A stretch of 36,793 nt of DNA from Rhizobiaceae bacterium (GCA_020628035.1 JAHDFS010000011.1:3132-39924), one strand, 5' to 3'. Shown: positions 7,815 through 15,991, numbered from the stretch's first letter. Numbers and translations: made by a program. The notes: generated by a model not told the origin, from the letters alone.

Positions 7815-8269
7815 TAGTCTTCTCCTCTAACCAATGTGAAGAAATCGACCTTGGTTTTGGCCGCTTTTTGTTCGCGATTTGCTTTGACTGCCGCAAGTGC
7901 GTTTTCAATAGGAGTTATGATATTTGCGGCGAAGATCTCAGCCTTATCACCCTGCAAATAAGCATCGATAATGGCAGCTTTCTCAGCCTTATCTTTGTCA
8001 CGCCCCTGCACATAAGCGTGGCCCACATTACCGTTCTCGAGTTTGAGCGAACAACGCGTGACGGTCATCTCGCCAAAGTTAAAGGGAGCACCCGTTGCCC
8101 CCGCTCTGGCCTGAACCATAACGCCGCCAATTTCTGGCTTGCGTAACCAGGTAAATTCTGCGGTTAAACCGTAACGCTCCATCACATCTGAAAATGTGTT
8201 TGATACGAGCTCGGATGGTGCTTTTGCCAACAGGCTCATCCACTTTTTTCTCTCGGGCAAAGATTTCAT
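7814..8269 (-). CDS. phnG: C-P lyase core subunit PhnG
   Basis: First gene of the phnGHIJKLN run. The 151-residue protein begins with the RKKWMSLLAKAP segment typical of PhnG, and the central GEMTVTRCSLKL and GNVGHAYVQGRDK blocks are family hallmarks. PhnG works with PhnH, PhnI and PhnL to form ribose 1-phosphonate triphosphate. The ATG at 8269 has AGGA 10 nt upstream. One of three CTA(G/T)ACAA repeats lies between this site and the start codon, and a Pho-box-like site lies 83 nt upstream, so both PhoB activation and PhnF repression are plausible. Confidence 0.96.
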   Translation of the reverse strand: MKSLPERKKWMSLLAKAPSELVSNTFSDVMERYGLTAEFTWLRKPEIGGVMVQARAGATGAPFNFGEMTVTRCSLKLENGNVGHAYVQGRDKDKAEKAAIIDAYLQGDKAEIFAANIITPIENALAAVKANREQKAAKTKVDFFTLVRGED

Positions 8270-8314
8270 CTAGACAAATTCCTAAATTATCTGCATAACT
8301 ATACAACTAGACAA
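8270..8314. promoter_or_regulatory. Three CTA(G/T)ACAA repeats, candidate PhnF operator
   Basis: The plus strand carries CTAGACAA at 8270-8277, CTATACAA at 8299-8306 and CTAGACAA at 8307-8314, the last two in direct tandem. The outer copies share the 10-mer CTAGACAAAT. The array lies between the Pho-box-like site and the phnG start, where a repressor would block transcription. PhnF is encoded divergently next to it. The link to PhnF is inference. Confidence 0.45.
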
Positions 8315-8351
8315 ATATTGCACGATTTATGTGTAATTTCCATGCTATTTT

Positions 8352-8369
8352 TGTGAAAGTTCTGTGACA
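8352..8369 (-). promoter_or_regulatory. Pho-box-like site upstream of phnG
   Basis: On the minus strand this reads TGTCACA-GAAC-TTTCACA, two 7-nt half-sites with an 11-nt repeat unit, close to the PhoB box pattern CTGTCAT-N4-CTGTCAT. It points toward phnG, 83 nt from its start. Its right edge also reaches the first base of the phnF start codon, so bound PhoB could affect phnF. Confidence 0.6.
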
Positions 8370-9118
8370 TGACTGAAAAAAGCCGTAAGGGTCGGAAAAC
8401 AAAGCCAGTTTGGCGGACGATTGCAGAGATTATTCAAGGGGATATCTCTGATGGCATTTATAAACCGAGTGAAAAACTGCCCACAGAAGCAGAATTTGTC
8501 GAACGCTTTAAAGTGAATCGTCATACGGTTCGACATGCGCTGTCGAGCCTTTCCGAAGATGGCATTGTGTTTTCCAAACAAGGATCTGGTGTATTTGTCT
8601 CCGCTAATCCTGCGAAATATGAGATTGGTAAGCGAGTTAGATTTCACCAGTCGATTGATGGTGAAGGGCATAAGGCTAAAAAACAAACACTTCATTTTGA
8701 AACGCGAGCCGCAACAAAAGAAGAAGCAAAGGCGCTCAAAATCAAGGCTGGAAGTCTGGTACATATTCATGAGGCCATTGCCTTTATCAATGACCAACCA
8801 GCGGCGCATTCTATTTCAGCCTATCCTGCCACACGATTGCCAAATCTGTTGAACAAACTTGTTGAGACAAATTCTGTCACAATAGCTTTGAAATCATGTG
8901 GTATTAAAGATTACTACCGCCTGGAAACGCGATTAACGGCCGTCTTGTGTAACGCCACCACTGCATTGCATTTAGAGCTCAAGCCCGGCGCGCCGTTACT
9001 GCGTTCATTGGCGCTGAATTGCGACACGGACGGCAATATTATAGAATATGGTCGAACTTGGTTTTCGGGAAACAATATTGAGCTTGTGATTAAGAATACT
9101 GACAATAAAATGTCATAA
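8369..9118 (+). CDS. phnF: GntR/HutC-family phosphonate operon regulator PhnF
   Basis: A 249-residue regulator with an N-terminal GntR winged helix (about residues 12-75: IAEIIQGDISDG, LPTEAEFVERFKVNRHTVRHAL, KQGSGVFV) and a C-terminal UTRA ligand-binding domain (about 90-245). This is the usual PhnF architecture beside C-P lyase genes. It is divergent from phnG, with 99 nt between the start codons, and probably represses the phn genes and itself. Its ligand is unknown, perhaps a phosphonate or pathway intermediate. The ATG at 8369 gives the expected N-terminus; no strong Shine-Dalgarno sequence is visible. A secreted phosphodiesterase gene follows after 92 nt. Confidence 0.9.
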   Translation: MTEKSRKGRKTKPVWRTIAEIIQGDISDGIYKPSEKLPTEAEFVERFKVNRHTVRHALSSLSEDGIVFSKQGSGVFVSANPAKYEIGKRVRFHQSIDGEGHKAKKQTLHFETRAATKEEAKALKIKAGSLVHIHEAIAFINDQPAAHSISAYPATRLPNLLNKLVETNSVTIALKSCGIKDYYRLETRLTAVLCNATTALHLELKPGAPLLRSLALNCDTDGNIIEYGRTWFSGNNIELVIKNTDNKMS

Positions 9119-9138
9119 TTACTTCGTCAATACATCAT

Positions 9139-9166
9139 AAAACTGATATTGTATTGTCAAAATACA
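9139..9166 (+). promoter_or_regulatory. Palindrome and weak Pho-box-like site before the phosphodiesterase gene
   Basis: TGTATT (9150-9155) and AATACA (9161-9166) form a perfect inverted repeat with a 5-nt spacer, 44 nt upstream of the start codon at 9211. An overlapping CTGATAT-TGTA-TTGTCAA (9143-9160) matches the Pho-box pattern in about 10 of 14 positions. Either could be a regulator site. Confidence 0.3.
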
Positions 9167-9210
9167 TAAGTAAAAATCCCTTGTACTGAAACACTCCCAA
9201 GGTAAATTTT

Positions 9211-10437
9211 ATGATGAAACTTACAATCGCCACCGCAGCATTGACCTGCCTTTTACCTCTTCTTCCCGCTCATGCGGCTGATGTTGAATTGGGCCCTCGC
9301 CCCTATTATTTGATTGATCAAATGCAGCCGAGCGCGCTTAAAGACAAGCTGCTTGCATGTGCTGCAATGGACTTTAAAAAATCAGATTTTTCCATCGGCC
9401 ACCGTGGTGCTCCGATGCAATTTCCTGAACATACCAAAGAATCATATTCGGCCGCTGCTCGTATGGGTGCTGGCATTATGGAATGCGATGTCACCTTTAC
9501 CAAAGACAAGGAGCTTGTTTGCCGCCATGCGCAAAACGATCTTCATACAACAACCAATATTCTTGCATCAGATTTGGCGCCAAAATGCACAAAGGGCTTC
9601 ACACCCGCATCTGGTGATGAAAAAGCATCGGCCGAATGTCGGGCTTCTGACATAACACTGGCTGAATTTCGCACTCTGCGCGGAAAAATGGATGCCGCTG
9701 ATCAAACAGCCACAGATGTTGCCGGTTACCTAGGTGGCACAGCTGGTTGGCGTACTGATCTTTATGCTGGGGAAACTGGTACATTAATGACCCATGCGGA
9801 ATCGATTGAGATGTTTAAATCTCTTGGCCTTAAATTTACCCCTGAACTCAAATCACCATCTGTTGAGATGCCATTTGAAGGTTTCTCACAAGCTGATTAC
9901 GCACAGAAGATGATTGACGAGTATAAAGCCGCCGGTGTTCCAGCTTCTGATGTATTTGCGCAGTCATTTAATCTTGATGATGTGCTTTACTGGATTGAAA
10001 ATGAACCGGAATTTGGCAAACAAGCGGTATATCTTGACGCGAGCTATAACCGCAAAGACTTCGATTACAATGACGCATCAACGTTTAAGCCTTCAATGGA
10101 AGAACTTGCCGAAAAAGGTGTAAACTATATTGCGCCACCAATGTGGATGCTGCTGACCACTAAAGAAGGCAAAATTGTACCATCAGAATATGCGATCAAA
10201 GCGAAAGAAGCTGGTCTTAAGCTCATCACCTGGACGCTCGAACGCTCGGGTCCATTGCAATCAGGCGGCGGCTGGTATTACCAATCCATCAAAGACGTGA
10301 CGACATCAGACGGCGTGATGTTTGAAATGTTAGACGTGCTTGCGCAAGATGTCGGTATTGAAGGTATCTTTTCAGATTGGCCAGCAACTGTGACCTATTA
10401 TGCAAACTGCATGGGCATGGATGAAAAGCTGAACTAG
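9211..10437 (+). CDS. Secreted glycerophosphodiester phosphodiesterase
   Basis: A 408-residue GDPD-family enzyme that hydrolyses glycerophosphodiesters to glycerol 3-phosphate and an alcohol. A Sec signal peptide is clear (about residues 1-22, ending PAHAAD), so it acts in the periplasm. The catalytic start of the domain is IGHRGAP (about 62-68), followed by PEHTKES and the metal-binding [10 protein letters not shown]; a late [10 protein letters not shown] segment closes the barrel. It is longer than many GDPDs because of an insertion between about residues 125 and 180. It follows phnF by 92 nt and ends at two hairpins. Phosphorus scavenging next to phn genes makes sense. GlpQ-like function is likely; the exact substrate is not shown. 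Confidence 0.88.
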   Translation: MMKLTIATAALTCLLPLLPAHAADVELGPRPYYLIDQMQPSALKDKLLACAAMDFKKSDFSIGHRGAPMQFPEHTKESYSAAARMGAGIMECDVTFTKDKELVCRHAQNDLHTTTNILASDLAPKCTKGFTPASGDEKASAECRASDITLAEFRTLRGKMDAADQTATDVAGYLGGTAGWRTDLYAGETGTLMTHAESIEMFKSLGLKFTPELKSPSVEMPFEGFSQADYAQKMIDEYKAAGVPASDVFAQSFNLDDVLYWIENEPEFGKQAVYLDASYNRKDFDYNDASTFKPSMEELAEKGVNYIAPPMWMLLTTKEGKIVPSEYAIKAKEAGLKLITWTLERSGPLQSGGGWYYQSIKDVTTSDGVMFEMLDVLAQDVGIEGIFSDWPATVTYYANCMGMDEKLN

Positions 10438-10446
10438 CATATAAAT

Positions 10447-10471
10447 AGGCCACCAAAACACTTGGTGGCCT
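10447..10471. terminator. Hairpin between convergent genes
   Basis: A perfect 10-bp stem AGGCCACCAA/TTGGTGGCCT with a 5-nt loop lies 10 nt after the phosphodiesterase stop. Neither side has a good T-tract, but the position between convergent genes fits a bidirectional 3' end or transcript-stabilising structure. Confidence 0.6.
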
Positions 10472-10498
10472 TAATCATTTATCAAATTCATTTATCAA

Positions 10499-10527
10499 AG
10501 CGGGTTCTCATTCGAACTCGCTTTTTT
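10499..10527 (+). terminator. Rho-independent terminator after the phosphodiesterase gene
   Basis: The stem AGCGGGTTC/GAACTCGCT (9 bp with one G-U pair, 6-nt loop) runs into TTTTTT on the plus strand. It follows the hairpin at 10447-10471 and ends the plus-strand transcript before the convergent acetyltransferase gene. Confidence 0.75.
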
Positions 10528-10534
10528 GTTTGAA

Positions 10535-11152
10535 TTATTGATCTTCGTATTTCTCTAAAAAGGCTTCAATCGGAAGCGATCTAAAGTCTGGTAAAGCCTT
10601 GTGTAAAGCTTCATGGCTCCAATCCCACCAAGCAAGCGCTGTTAGTCGATCGGCAATGCCATCGTTAAATCGCATACGAATGGGCACAGCCGGCACGCCA
10701 GCAACGATCATAAATGGTGCAACATCTTTGGTCACCACGCTGCCTGCAGCGATAACAGAACCATGCCCGATATTTAATTCGGGTTTGATGATGGCTTGCG
10801 CACCAATCCATGTGTCATGACCGATCATCGTCCGGCGCGAGGCGCGCTTTTCAAAGAACTCTTCCCAGCGCTCAACACCATCCCAATAATCATTGGTGCG
10901 GTATAACATATGATGCATGCTCGCCAGATCCATAGGATGATCGGTCGGCCCAATTCGCGAAAATGCTGCAATATTGGAAAACTTGCCAACCGTGGTATTG
11001 GCAATATCAGCATAGCGATCTGTGTAGGAGTAATCCCCCATTTCGCTATTTAGTATTCTGGTGCCTCGACCAAGTTCAGTATAGCGACCAAATGTTGTGT
11101 TACTCACATCACAATCTGGGTGCAAAAACACCTCTTCTGATAATCTTGGCAT
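10535..11152 (-). CDS. Phosphonate-associated hexapeptide-repeat acetyltransferase
   Basis: A left-handed beta-helix acyltransferase of about 205 residues, of the kind often encoded in phn operons of alphaproteobacteria. Hexapeptide turns are seen in the N-terminal SNTTFGRYTELGRGTRI region and again in TMIGHDTWIGAQAIIKPELNIGHGSVIAAGSVVTKDV (given here only as landmarks around residues 107-145), ending IVAGVPAVP. It probably acetylates an aminoalkylphosphonate or related substrate, but the substrate is unknown. A GTG at 11173 is in frame, but the ATG at 11152 lies one base after the SDR stop and has AAAGAG upstream, so I chose it. It is last in the phnCDEE-SDR run. Confidence 0.85.
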   Translation of the reverse strand: MPRLSEEVFLHPDCDVSNTTFGRYTELGRGTRILNSEMGDYSYTDRYADIANTTVGKFSNIAAFSRIGPTDHPMDLASMHHMLYRTNDYWDGVERWEEFFEKRASRRTMIGHDTWIGAQAIIKPELNIGHGSVIAAGSVVTKDVAPFMIVAGVPAVPIRMRFNDGIADRLTALAWWDWSHEALHKALPDFRSLPIEAFLEKYEDQ

Positions 11153-11153
11153 A

Positions 11154-11831
11154 TTAGTAATCTCTTTCTTCACCGGTCCATCTGATAAACTTGCCAGACT
11201 TTGACATGGTCAAACCCTTGGCAATCTGCCAAATACCTTTTGCGACATCTAATGGATCATTATCCGCGCCTTCTCCGCCCATATCAGTACGCACCCAACC
11301 AGGGTCAACGACACAAACTGGGATTTCATGCTGCGCCAGATCAGTCGCCAAGCCCTGCATAATCTTGTTCAGCGCAGCTTTCGATGCCCGATAGGAGATA
11401 TGATCGGACTTTGCATATCCCATCCAGGACATCTGGCTTGAGATCGATAAAATTGCCGGGTGATCGGATGCCTTGAGTTTAGGCAAGAGCAATTGCGCCA
11501 TCTGTAGGGGCGCAAATGTATTGATCTCAAACACATCAGAAAACGCTTCTAGTGAAGCGGTAGTTGTGTCGCTGTCATCAGGCCCAATGATACCCGCATT
11601 GTTGATGAGCATATCAAGCGCATCAATCTGGGTGAGCTTTTCAGCCACATCATCACGATCGCGAATATCAAATACGAGCGGTGTGAAATCATCACCAAAT
11701 TCAGCATGCAATCTATCGGCATCTTCTTGCGTGCGCACACTTCCATAGACGCGCGCGCCGTCTGACAAGGCAATTTTACAAAGCTCGTAACCGATACCCC
11801 TCGCCGCGCCTGTAATAAGAACTTTTCGCAT
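11154..11831 (-). CDS. Short-chain dehydrogenase/reductase in the phosphonate transport operon
   Basis: A 225-residue classical SDR. The NAD(P)-binding TGAARGIG lies at residues 7-14, NNAG follows near 76-79, the catalytic Ser is in LSISSQMSW and the YxxxK pair is in SYRASKAAL; PGWVRTDMGG follows. All catalytic residues are present. It starts 2 nt after the second phnE gene and ends one base before the acetyltransferase ATG, so it is part of that operon. SDRs are not a standard C-P lyase component. Oxidation of an imported hydroxyalkylphosphonate or of a released alcohol is possible, but the substrate cannot be told from sequence. Confidence 0.85.
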   Translation of the reverse strand: MRKVLITGAARGIGYELCKIALSDGARVYGSVRTQEDADRLHAEFGDDFTPLVFDIRDRDDVAEKLTQIDALDMLINNAGIIGPDDSDTTTASLEAFSDVFEINTFAPLQMAQLLLPKLKASDHPAILSISSQMSWMGYAKSDHISYRASKAALNKIMQGLATDLAQHEIPVCVVDPGWVRTDMGGEGADNDPLDVAKGIWQIAKGLTMSKSGKFIRWTGEERDY

Positions 11832-11833
11832 CG

Positions 11834-13174
11834 TTAGCTTTTGCCGCCAATCAGTTTCTTACGAAGCCAGCCGGAAAGCGTGTCCATCATCATCACCATT
11901 AAGATAATGAGAATGATGTAGTAGCTCACCTCTTCCCAATCTTTACCCGTGATAATGGCTTGCGTGAGATGCAATCCGATACCGCCGCCGACAATCGCGC
12001 CGATTACAGTGGCACTACGCGTGTTAGATTCCAGATAATAAAGGATCTGGCTCAGGAAGATTGGGATCAATTGCGGGATAACGCCAAAGCGGTAGCGTTG
12101 AATTGGTTTTGCGCCTGTTGAGCGAATGCCTTCAATTTGCTTTTGATCAACATTTTCAAGCGCTTCAGAGAACATCTTACCAAAAGTTCCGGTATCGGTA
12201 AGCAAAATGGCAAGCGCGCCTGTTAGAGGTCCAGGACCAAAGGCGCGGGACAACACAATTGTCCAGATGAGGCCATCAACACCGCGCAGAAAGTCAAACA
12301 CGCGGCGCATGGAAAAGCGTGCCACCCAAACCGGTGAGAAATTGCGCGCGGACATGAATGCAAGTGGCAGAGCGATGAGTGCTGCACCAACCGTACCTAA
12401 AAACGCCATCAGAATTGTTTCAAACAACGCCCAAGCAATCTCCAAGTGTCGCCACATGGGATTATACCAAAAGTCGTTCCACATCGCGCTGAAGTTGCTC
12501 ATAGCCGGGTCTAGTCGTTCAGATGAAAATGCAGATCCCATCACTTCAGTAAAGCTCATGCCATAGAACGGGCTATCGAGTGTGAAGAAGAACATCTCCC
12601 AGCCATAGAAATAACGAAACACATCGGTTTTGGATTTCGTCACACCAATACGGCCAGCATCAGTTTTGATATTCACCCGTGTTTTGGAAGCACTGATAAA
12701 ATCTGGAACGTCATCCGTCGGTAATTTGAGCGCAATGCCAGAATTCTTTGGCTCAACTTCTACAAGTCCGTAGCCCGGAATGTCATAAAAAACCGTTTTG
12801 CCGACAAATTCGACAACGTGACCTGGCGCCAGCGTAACAGAGGCATTGTCACCATCAATCTTGACCCAATTCGGCGTTTCGCCTTGCGGATAGCGGCCCT
12901 TTTTCTCGCCTTCAATGGCGATGGTGAAGTCACCTGCCCCACGATTGGATTTTGTGACATGGGTTTTGTAGGAATATGTATCGGATAAAAGCGTTGTGGC
13001 TTTATCTAACTTAGCGCGTTCGGTGATACCGGCGAAATCAAATGATATCGCAATATAGATGAAATAAAGCAGAATGAGCGATGGCACACCAAAAGCAACC
13101 AGTTTCATTCGCAAGAAGTTTTGGCTAACCTGCGCTCTGAGATCAGACTTATTTTCAGCGACGATCGTGTTCAT
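11834..13174 (-). CDS. phnE: Phosphonate ABC transporter permease PhnE (long form)
   Basis: A 446-residue permease. Transmembrane helix 1 spans about residues 24-46; a large extracytoplasmic segment follows (about 47-245); then comes the normal PhnE permease domain (about 246-440) with the ATPase-contact loop near IRSTGAKPIQRYRFGVIPQLIP. The first phnE gene has 288 residues, so this copy carries roughly 150 extra residues, placed between helix 1 and the core. The start overlaps the first phnE stop by four bases (ATGA). With PhnC and PhnE1 it should form the inner-membrane phosphonate importer. What the extra domain does is unknown; it may touch PhnD. Confidence 0.9.
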   Translation of the reverse strand: MNTIVAENKSDLRAQVSQNFLRMKLVAFGVPSLILLYFIYIAISFDFAGITERAKLDKATTLLSDTYSYKTHVTKSNRGAGDFTIAIEGEKKGRYPQGETPNWVKIDGDNASVTLAPGHVVEFVGKTVFYDIPGYGLVEVEPKNSGIALKLPTDDVPDFISASKTRVNIKTDAGRIGVTKSKTDVFRYFYGWEMFFFTLDSPFYGMSFTEVMGSAFSSERLDPAMSNFSAMWNDFWYNPMWRHLEIAWALFETILMAFLGTVGAALIALPLAFMSARNFSPVWVARFSMRRVFDFLRGVDGLIWTIVLSRAFGPGPLTGALAILLTDTGTFGKMFSEALENVDQKQIEGIRSTGAKPIQRYRFGVIPQLIPIFLSQILYYLESNTRSATVIGAIVGGGIGLHLTQAIITGKDWEEVSYYIILIILMVMMMDTLSGWLRKKLIGGKS

Positions 13175-14037
13175 CGGCTTTCTCCGATCAATTTATTTCT
13201 GGCATAACTGGACAACTGATCCACAAGGACGATGGTTAGAAACAGCAGAATGAAGATCACGGCCGCTTCATCATATTTACCCTTGCCCCAACTCATGGCG
13301 TTTTTCAGCTCATAGCCAATACCGCCAGAGCCAACAAAACCGAGGATCGCCGAAGCGCGAATATTGATCTCAAAGCGAAGAAGCGCATAGCTGAGATAAT
13401 TTGGGATTACTTGCGGCAGGATCCCCAGCCACATGCGCTGAAACCACGTCGCACCGACAGATTCCAATCCTTCGACAGATTTAATATCGGCGTTCTCATT
13501 GACTTCTGAAAACAGTTTCCCCAGTGCACCGATCGTATGCAGAGCAATCGCGATCATAGCTGGAACTGGGCCACCGCCCATGATGAAAATGAGCACGAGC
13601 GCAATGACAATCTCTGGCATGGCACGCAGCACATCCATCACCCGACGAAATACTGGGATTAAACGCGGCCATTTCGCCAGACCGCGTGTTGCGAGCAGCG
13701 AGATAAACACACCGGCAATTGCGCCAATCAATGTGGCGGCACCAGCGATGTTAATCGTCTCAAGCAAACTCGGTAGGAAATTTATAAAATGAGCAGGAAA
13801 CTGGGTAAGTTTCTGACTGGCATCATCCAGCATTTCAGCTGGGAAATCAAAAATGTTGGGCAAGCCATCCCAAAAACCACCTGCATTTCGATCATTGGCT
13901 GTAATAAAGCCACCAATGAGAAGCGCGACAAATACGATCAGGAAGATGGCGTTATATAAATGCTTGCGCTGTACCTGCGCGAGATAGCTCTCACGGAGAT
14001 CGGGCGCCGCAGATTTTTCTATGGCTTGTGTCGACAT
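13171..14037 (-). CDS. phnE: Phosphonate ABC transporter permease PhnE
   Basis: A 288-residue inner-membrane permease with a first helix at about residues 28-47 and a core of about five more helices. The cytoplasmic coupling loop is LESVGATWFQRMWLGILPQVIP, and the ILGFVGSGGIGYEL segment is typical of PhnE. It follows phnD after an intervening hairpin at 14063-14092 and overlaps the long phnE gene by 4 nt. The pair probably forms a heterodimer that carries phosphonate, phosphite or phosphate esters into the cell, powered by PhnC. Confidence 0.93.
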   Translation of the reverse strand: MSTQAIEKSAAPDLRESYLAQVQRKHLYNAIFLIVFVALLIGGFITANDRNAGGFWDGLPNIFDFPAEMLDDASQKLTQFPAHFINFLPSLLETINIAGAATLIGAIAGVFISLLATRGLAKWPRLIPVFRRVMDVLRAMPEIVIALVLIFIMGGGPVPAMIAIALHTIGALGKLFSEVNENADIKSVEGLESVGATWFQRMWLGILPQVIPNYLSYALLRFEINIRASAILGFVGSGGIGYELKNAMSWGKGKYDEAAVIFILLFLTIVLVDQLSSYARNKLIGESR

Positions 14038-14062
14038 TTTTGTTCTTTGAATTTGAGCTTAG

Positions 14063-14092
14063 AAAAAGACCACCCCGATATTGGGGTGGTCT
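14063..14092 (-). terminator. Hairpin with T-tract between phnD and phnE
   Basis: A perfect 10-bp stem AGACCACCCC/GGGGTGGTCT with a 6-nt loop, followed on the minus strand by TTTTT. It is a good rho-independent terminator just 18 nt after the phnD stop, so the phnE genes downstream would be expressed by read-through. It may also protect the 3' end of phnD mRNA. Confidence 0.8.
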
Positions 14093-14110
14093 CTATTGAC
14101 AAGAAATCGA

Positions 14111-15022
14111 TTAGTTAGATTTCAATTTACGAGCTTCGATGATCACTTCGTAAGCTTCATGTGTGATTGGCATGAAGCCTTTTGTTTCACCTGAAGCAAC
14201 GCCATATGCGCAATCTGGGTCAAGTGATTTCAATGACGCCATAAGACCTGTCATTTTCACTTTAACGTCAGCAGGAAGCGCTTTACGAAGAACGATTGGA
14301 CCTTCTGGGATTGTTTTTGACTGCCAGATTTTGACCATGTCGTTCATGTCAACAAGACCAGCGTCCACAGCTTTACGAAGAGCACCTGAATTGTAGCCAT
14401 CTTCCCATTCGCCAAGACCGTCAGCCCAAGTTACACCACCTTCGATTTCGCCATTTGCAACAGCAACGATTGTTTGCTCATGACCACCAGTGAACTTAAC
14501 TTCACCGAAGTAATCGCCAGATTCCATTGTCGAGTTGATTTGCTGTGGGATTTCGATTGAAGGGATTAGGTAACCAGATGTTGAGTTTGGATCACCAAAA
14601 CCAAATGTTTTGCCTTTAAGATCTTCAAGTGACGTTACACCTGAATCTTTGCGTGCAAAACCAACTGAATAGTAACCAAAGCCACCGTCAACGTTGACTT
14701 TAACAAGTACCGGCTCAACAGCTTCTGGGTCAGACAGATATGTTTTTGCATAACCAGATGCACCCAACCAAGCCATGTCGATTGTGCCACCAAGTAGGCC
14801 TTGGATCACACCAGCGTAATCAGCAGGCGCGAACAATTTTGTTTCAACGCCAAGCAGATCAGTCGTTTTGTCTGCAAGACACTGATATGAGTTCATGCGG
14901 TCTTGTGCGTTTTCACCACCCAAAATACCAATGCGGAATTCTGAGATTTTTTCCATGCTGTCAGCTGCTGCAGCACCTGTCATCAATGTGGTAGCCAAAA
15001 GGGCTAGGGCTAGTTTTTTCAT
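14111..15022 (-). CDS. phnD: Phosphonate ABC transporter periplasmic binding protein PhnD
   Basis: A 303-residue periplasmic binding protein. The frame is open 22 codons further upstream, but the ATG at 15022 starts a clear signal peptide (MKKLALALLATTLM, cleavage near AAAADS at about residue 20) and has GGAAAC/GGAG upstream. The ligand-binding loop GDPNSTSGYLIP is the PhnD hallmark that holds the phosphonate group, and WLGASGY and GGHEQTIVAVANGEIEGG are further family blocks. It delivers phosphonates to PhnC-PhnE. It is bracketed by two hairpins (15046-15071 before, 14063-14092 after), which probably sets its dosage apart from phnC and phnE. Confidence 0.95.
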   Translation of the reverse strand: MKKLALALLATTLMTGAAAADSMEKISEFRIGILGGENAQDRMNSYQCLADKTTDLLGVETKLFAPADYAGVIQGLLGGTIDMAWLGASGYAKTYLSDPEAVEPVLVKVNVDGGFGYYSVGFARKDSGVTSLEDLKGKTFGFGDPNSTSGYLIPSIEIPQQINSTMESGDYFGEVKFTGGHEQTIVAVANGEIEGGVTWADGLGEWEDGYNSGALRKAVDAGLVDMNDMVKIWQSKTIPEGPIVLRKALPADVKVKMTGLMASLKSLDPDCAYGVASGETKGFMPITHEAYEVIIEARKLKSN

Positions 15023-15045
15023 GTTTCCATTTCTCCATTTGGACA

Positions 15046-15071
15046 TAAAAAAGCCCCGTAATCTCGGGGCT
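15046..15071 (-). terminator. Hairpin with T-tract between phnC and phnD
   Basis: A perfect 7-bp GC-rich stem AGCCCCG/CGGGGCT with a 6-nt loop runs into TTTTTT on the minus strand, 10 nt after the phnC stop and 24 nt before the phnD start. It has the form of an intrinsic terminator inside the operon, so it may act as an attenuator or leave phnD to another promoter. Confidence 0.75.
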
Positions 15072-15080
15072 GGTATTACA

Positions 15081-15896
15081 TCAAGCAAGCTCGTCTAGCT
15101 TGTGATTGGTGTTAGCAAGGCTTTCAACGCTGGTTGAAGTTGCTGATTCTGAAAAGCTCTCATCGGCGCCATAGATTTCACGCGCGGCATCAATTGTGAG
15201 CTCTGCGCCCGTGCCATCAAATACGATGTTGCCATCGCGCATGCCGATCACGCGGTCACAATATTTGCGGGCTGTATCGAGTGTATGAAGGTTACAGATG
15301 ACCAAGCGGCCATCTTCTTCGTGAATGCGGCGAAGACTATCCATAACGATCTGCGCGTTCATTGGATCAAGCGAGGCGATAGGCTCATCGGCGAGAATGA
15401 TCTGCGGATCCTGCATCATGGCGCGCGCAATGGCGACGCGTTGTTGTTGTCCGCCGGATAAAGCTTCCGCACGTTTCATCGCATGTTCTTGGATGCCAAG
15501 ACGCTCAAGAAGATCAATGGCTGTGTAAACATCTTCTTTTGGAAAGAGATTAAACATGGTGGCAAGCGTATTTTGCCTATTCAACGTTCCATGCAAAACG
15601 TTGGAGACCACATCGAGACGAGGCACCAAATTGAATTGCTGGAAGATCATGGCGCAATCAGATTGCCATTTTCGTTTGGCTGCACCCTCGAGCTTGGTGA
15701 CATCGCGACCGTTAAAAACGATCGATCCATCTGTCGGGTCGGCAAGGCGATTGAGCATTCTTAAGACGGTAGATTTCCCCGCACCTGAGCGACCAACGAT
15801 ACCGATGAATTGATCTTTTTCGACAGTAAATTGGATTTTATTGACTGCAGTTGCAGTGCCAAATTTCTTTGTTAGGTCACGAATTTCGAGCAGCAT
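15081..15896 (-). CDS. phnC: Phosphonate ABC transporter ATP-binding protein PhnC
   Basis: A 271-residue ABC ATPase with Walker [10 protein letters not shown] (residues 35-43), [19 protein letters not shown] (Q-loop region, near residue 90), signature [14 protein letters not shown] and Walker [23 protein letters not shown] with the downstream HGTL is a family mark of PhnC. An in-frame TTG at 15926 exists, but the ATG at 15896 has GGAGG 8 nt upstream, so it is the start. It is first in the phnC-D-E-E-SDR-acetyltransferase run. A Pho-box-like site lies 78 nt upstream. The C-terminal tail of about 25 residues after the ATPase fold is Ser/Thr-rich. Confidence 0.95.
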   Translation of the reverse strand: MLLEIRDLTKKFGTATAVNKIQFTVEKDQFIGIVGRSGAGKSTVLRMLNRLADPTDGSIVFNGRDVTKLEGAAKRKWQSDCAMIFQQFNLVPRLDVVSNVLHGTLNRQNTLATMFNLFPKEDVYTAIDLLERLGIQEHAMKRAEALSGGQQQRVAIARAMMQDPQIILADEPIASLDPMNAQIVMDSLRRIHEEDGRLVICNLHTLDTARKYCDRVIGMRDGNIVFDGTGAELTIDAAREIYGADESFSESATSTSVESLANTNHKLDELA

Positions 15897-15973
15897 TAAA
15901 CAAGCCTCCGTCTCAGCTACGGTCAACCTATTGACTGCTTTTTTCAGTTTAATGACGGAAATAAAAAAGTTTT

Positions 15974-15991
15974 GTGACAGTGAAAAATCAC
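15974..15991 (-). promoter_or_regulatory. Candidate Pho box upstream of phnC
   Basis: On the minus strand this reads GTGATTT-TTCA-CTGTCAC. The second half matches the PhoB half-site in 6 of 7 positions, the first in about 3 of 7. Its distance to the phnC start (78 nt) is nearly the same as that of the better site before phnG (83 nt), which is the main support. Confidence 0.4.

Noticed and set aside
8345-8809. 154-codon open frame on the minus strand
   Set aside because: It is antisense to the winged-helix part of phnF and has no recognisable domain.
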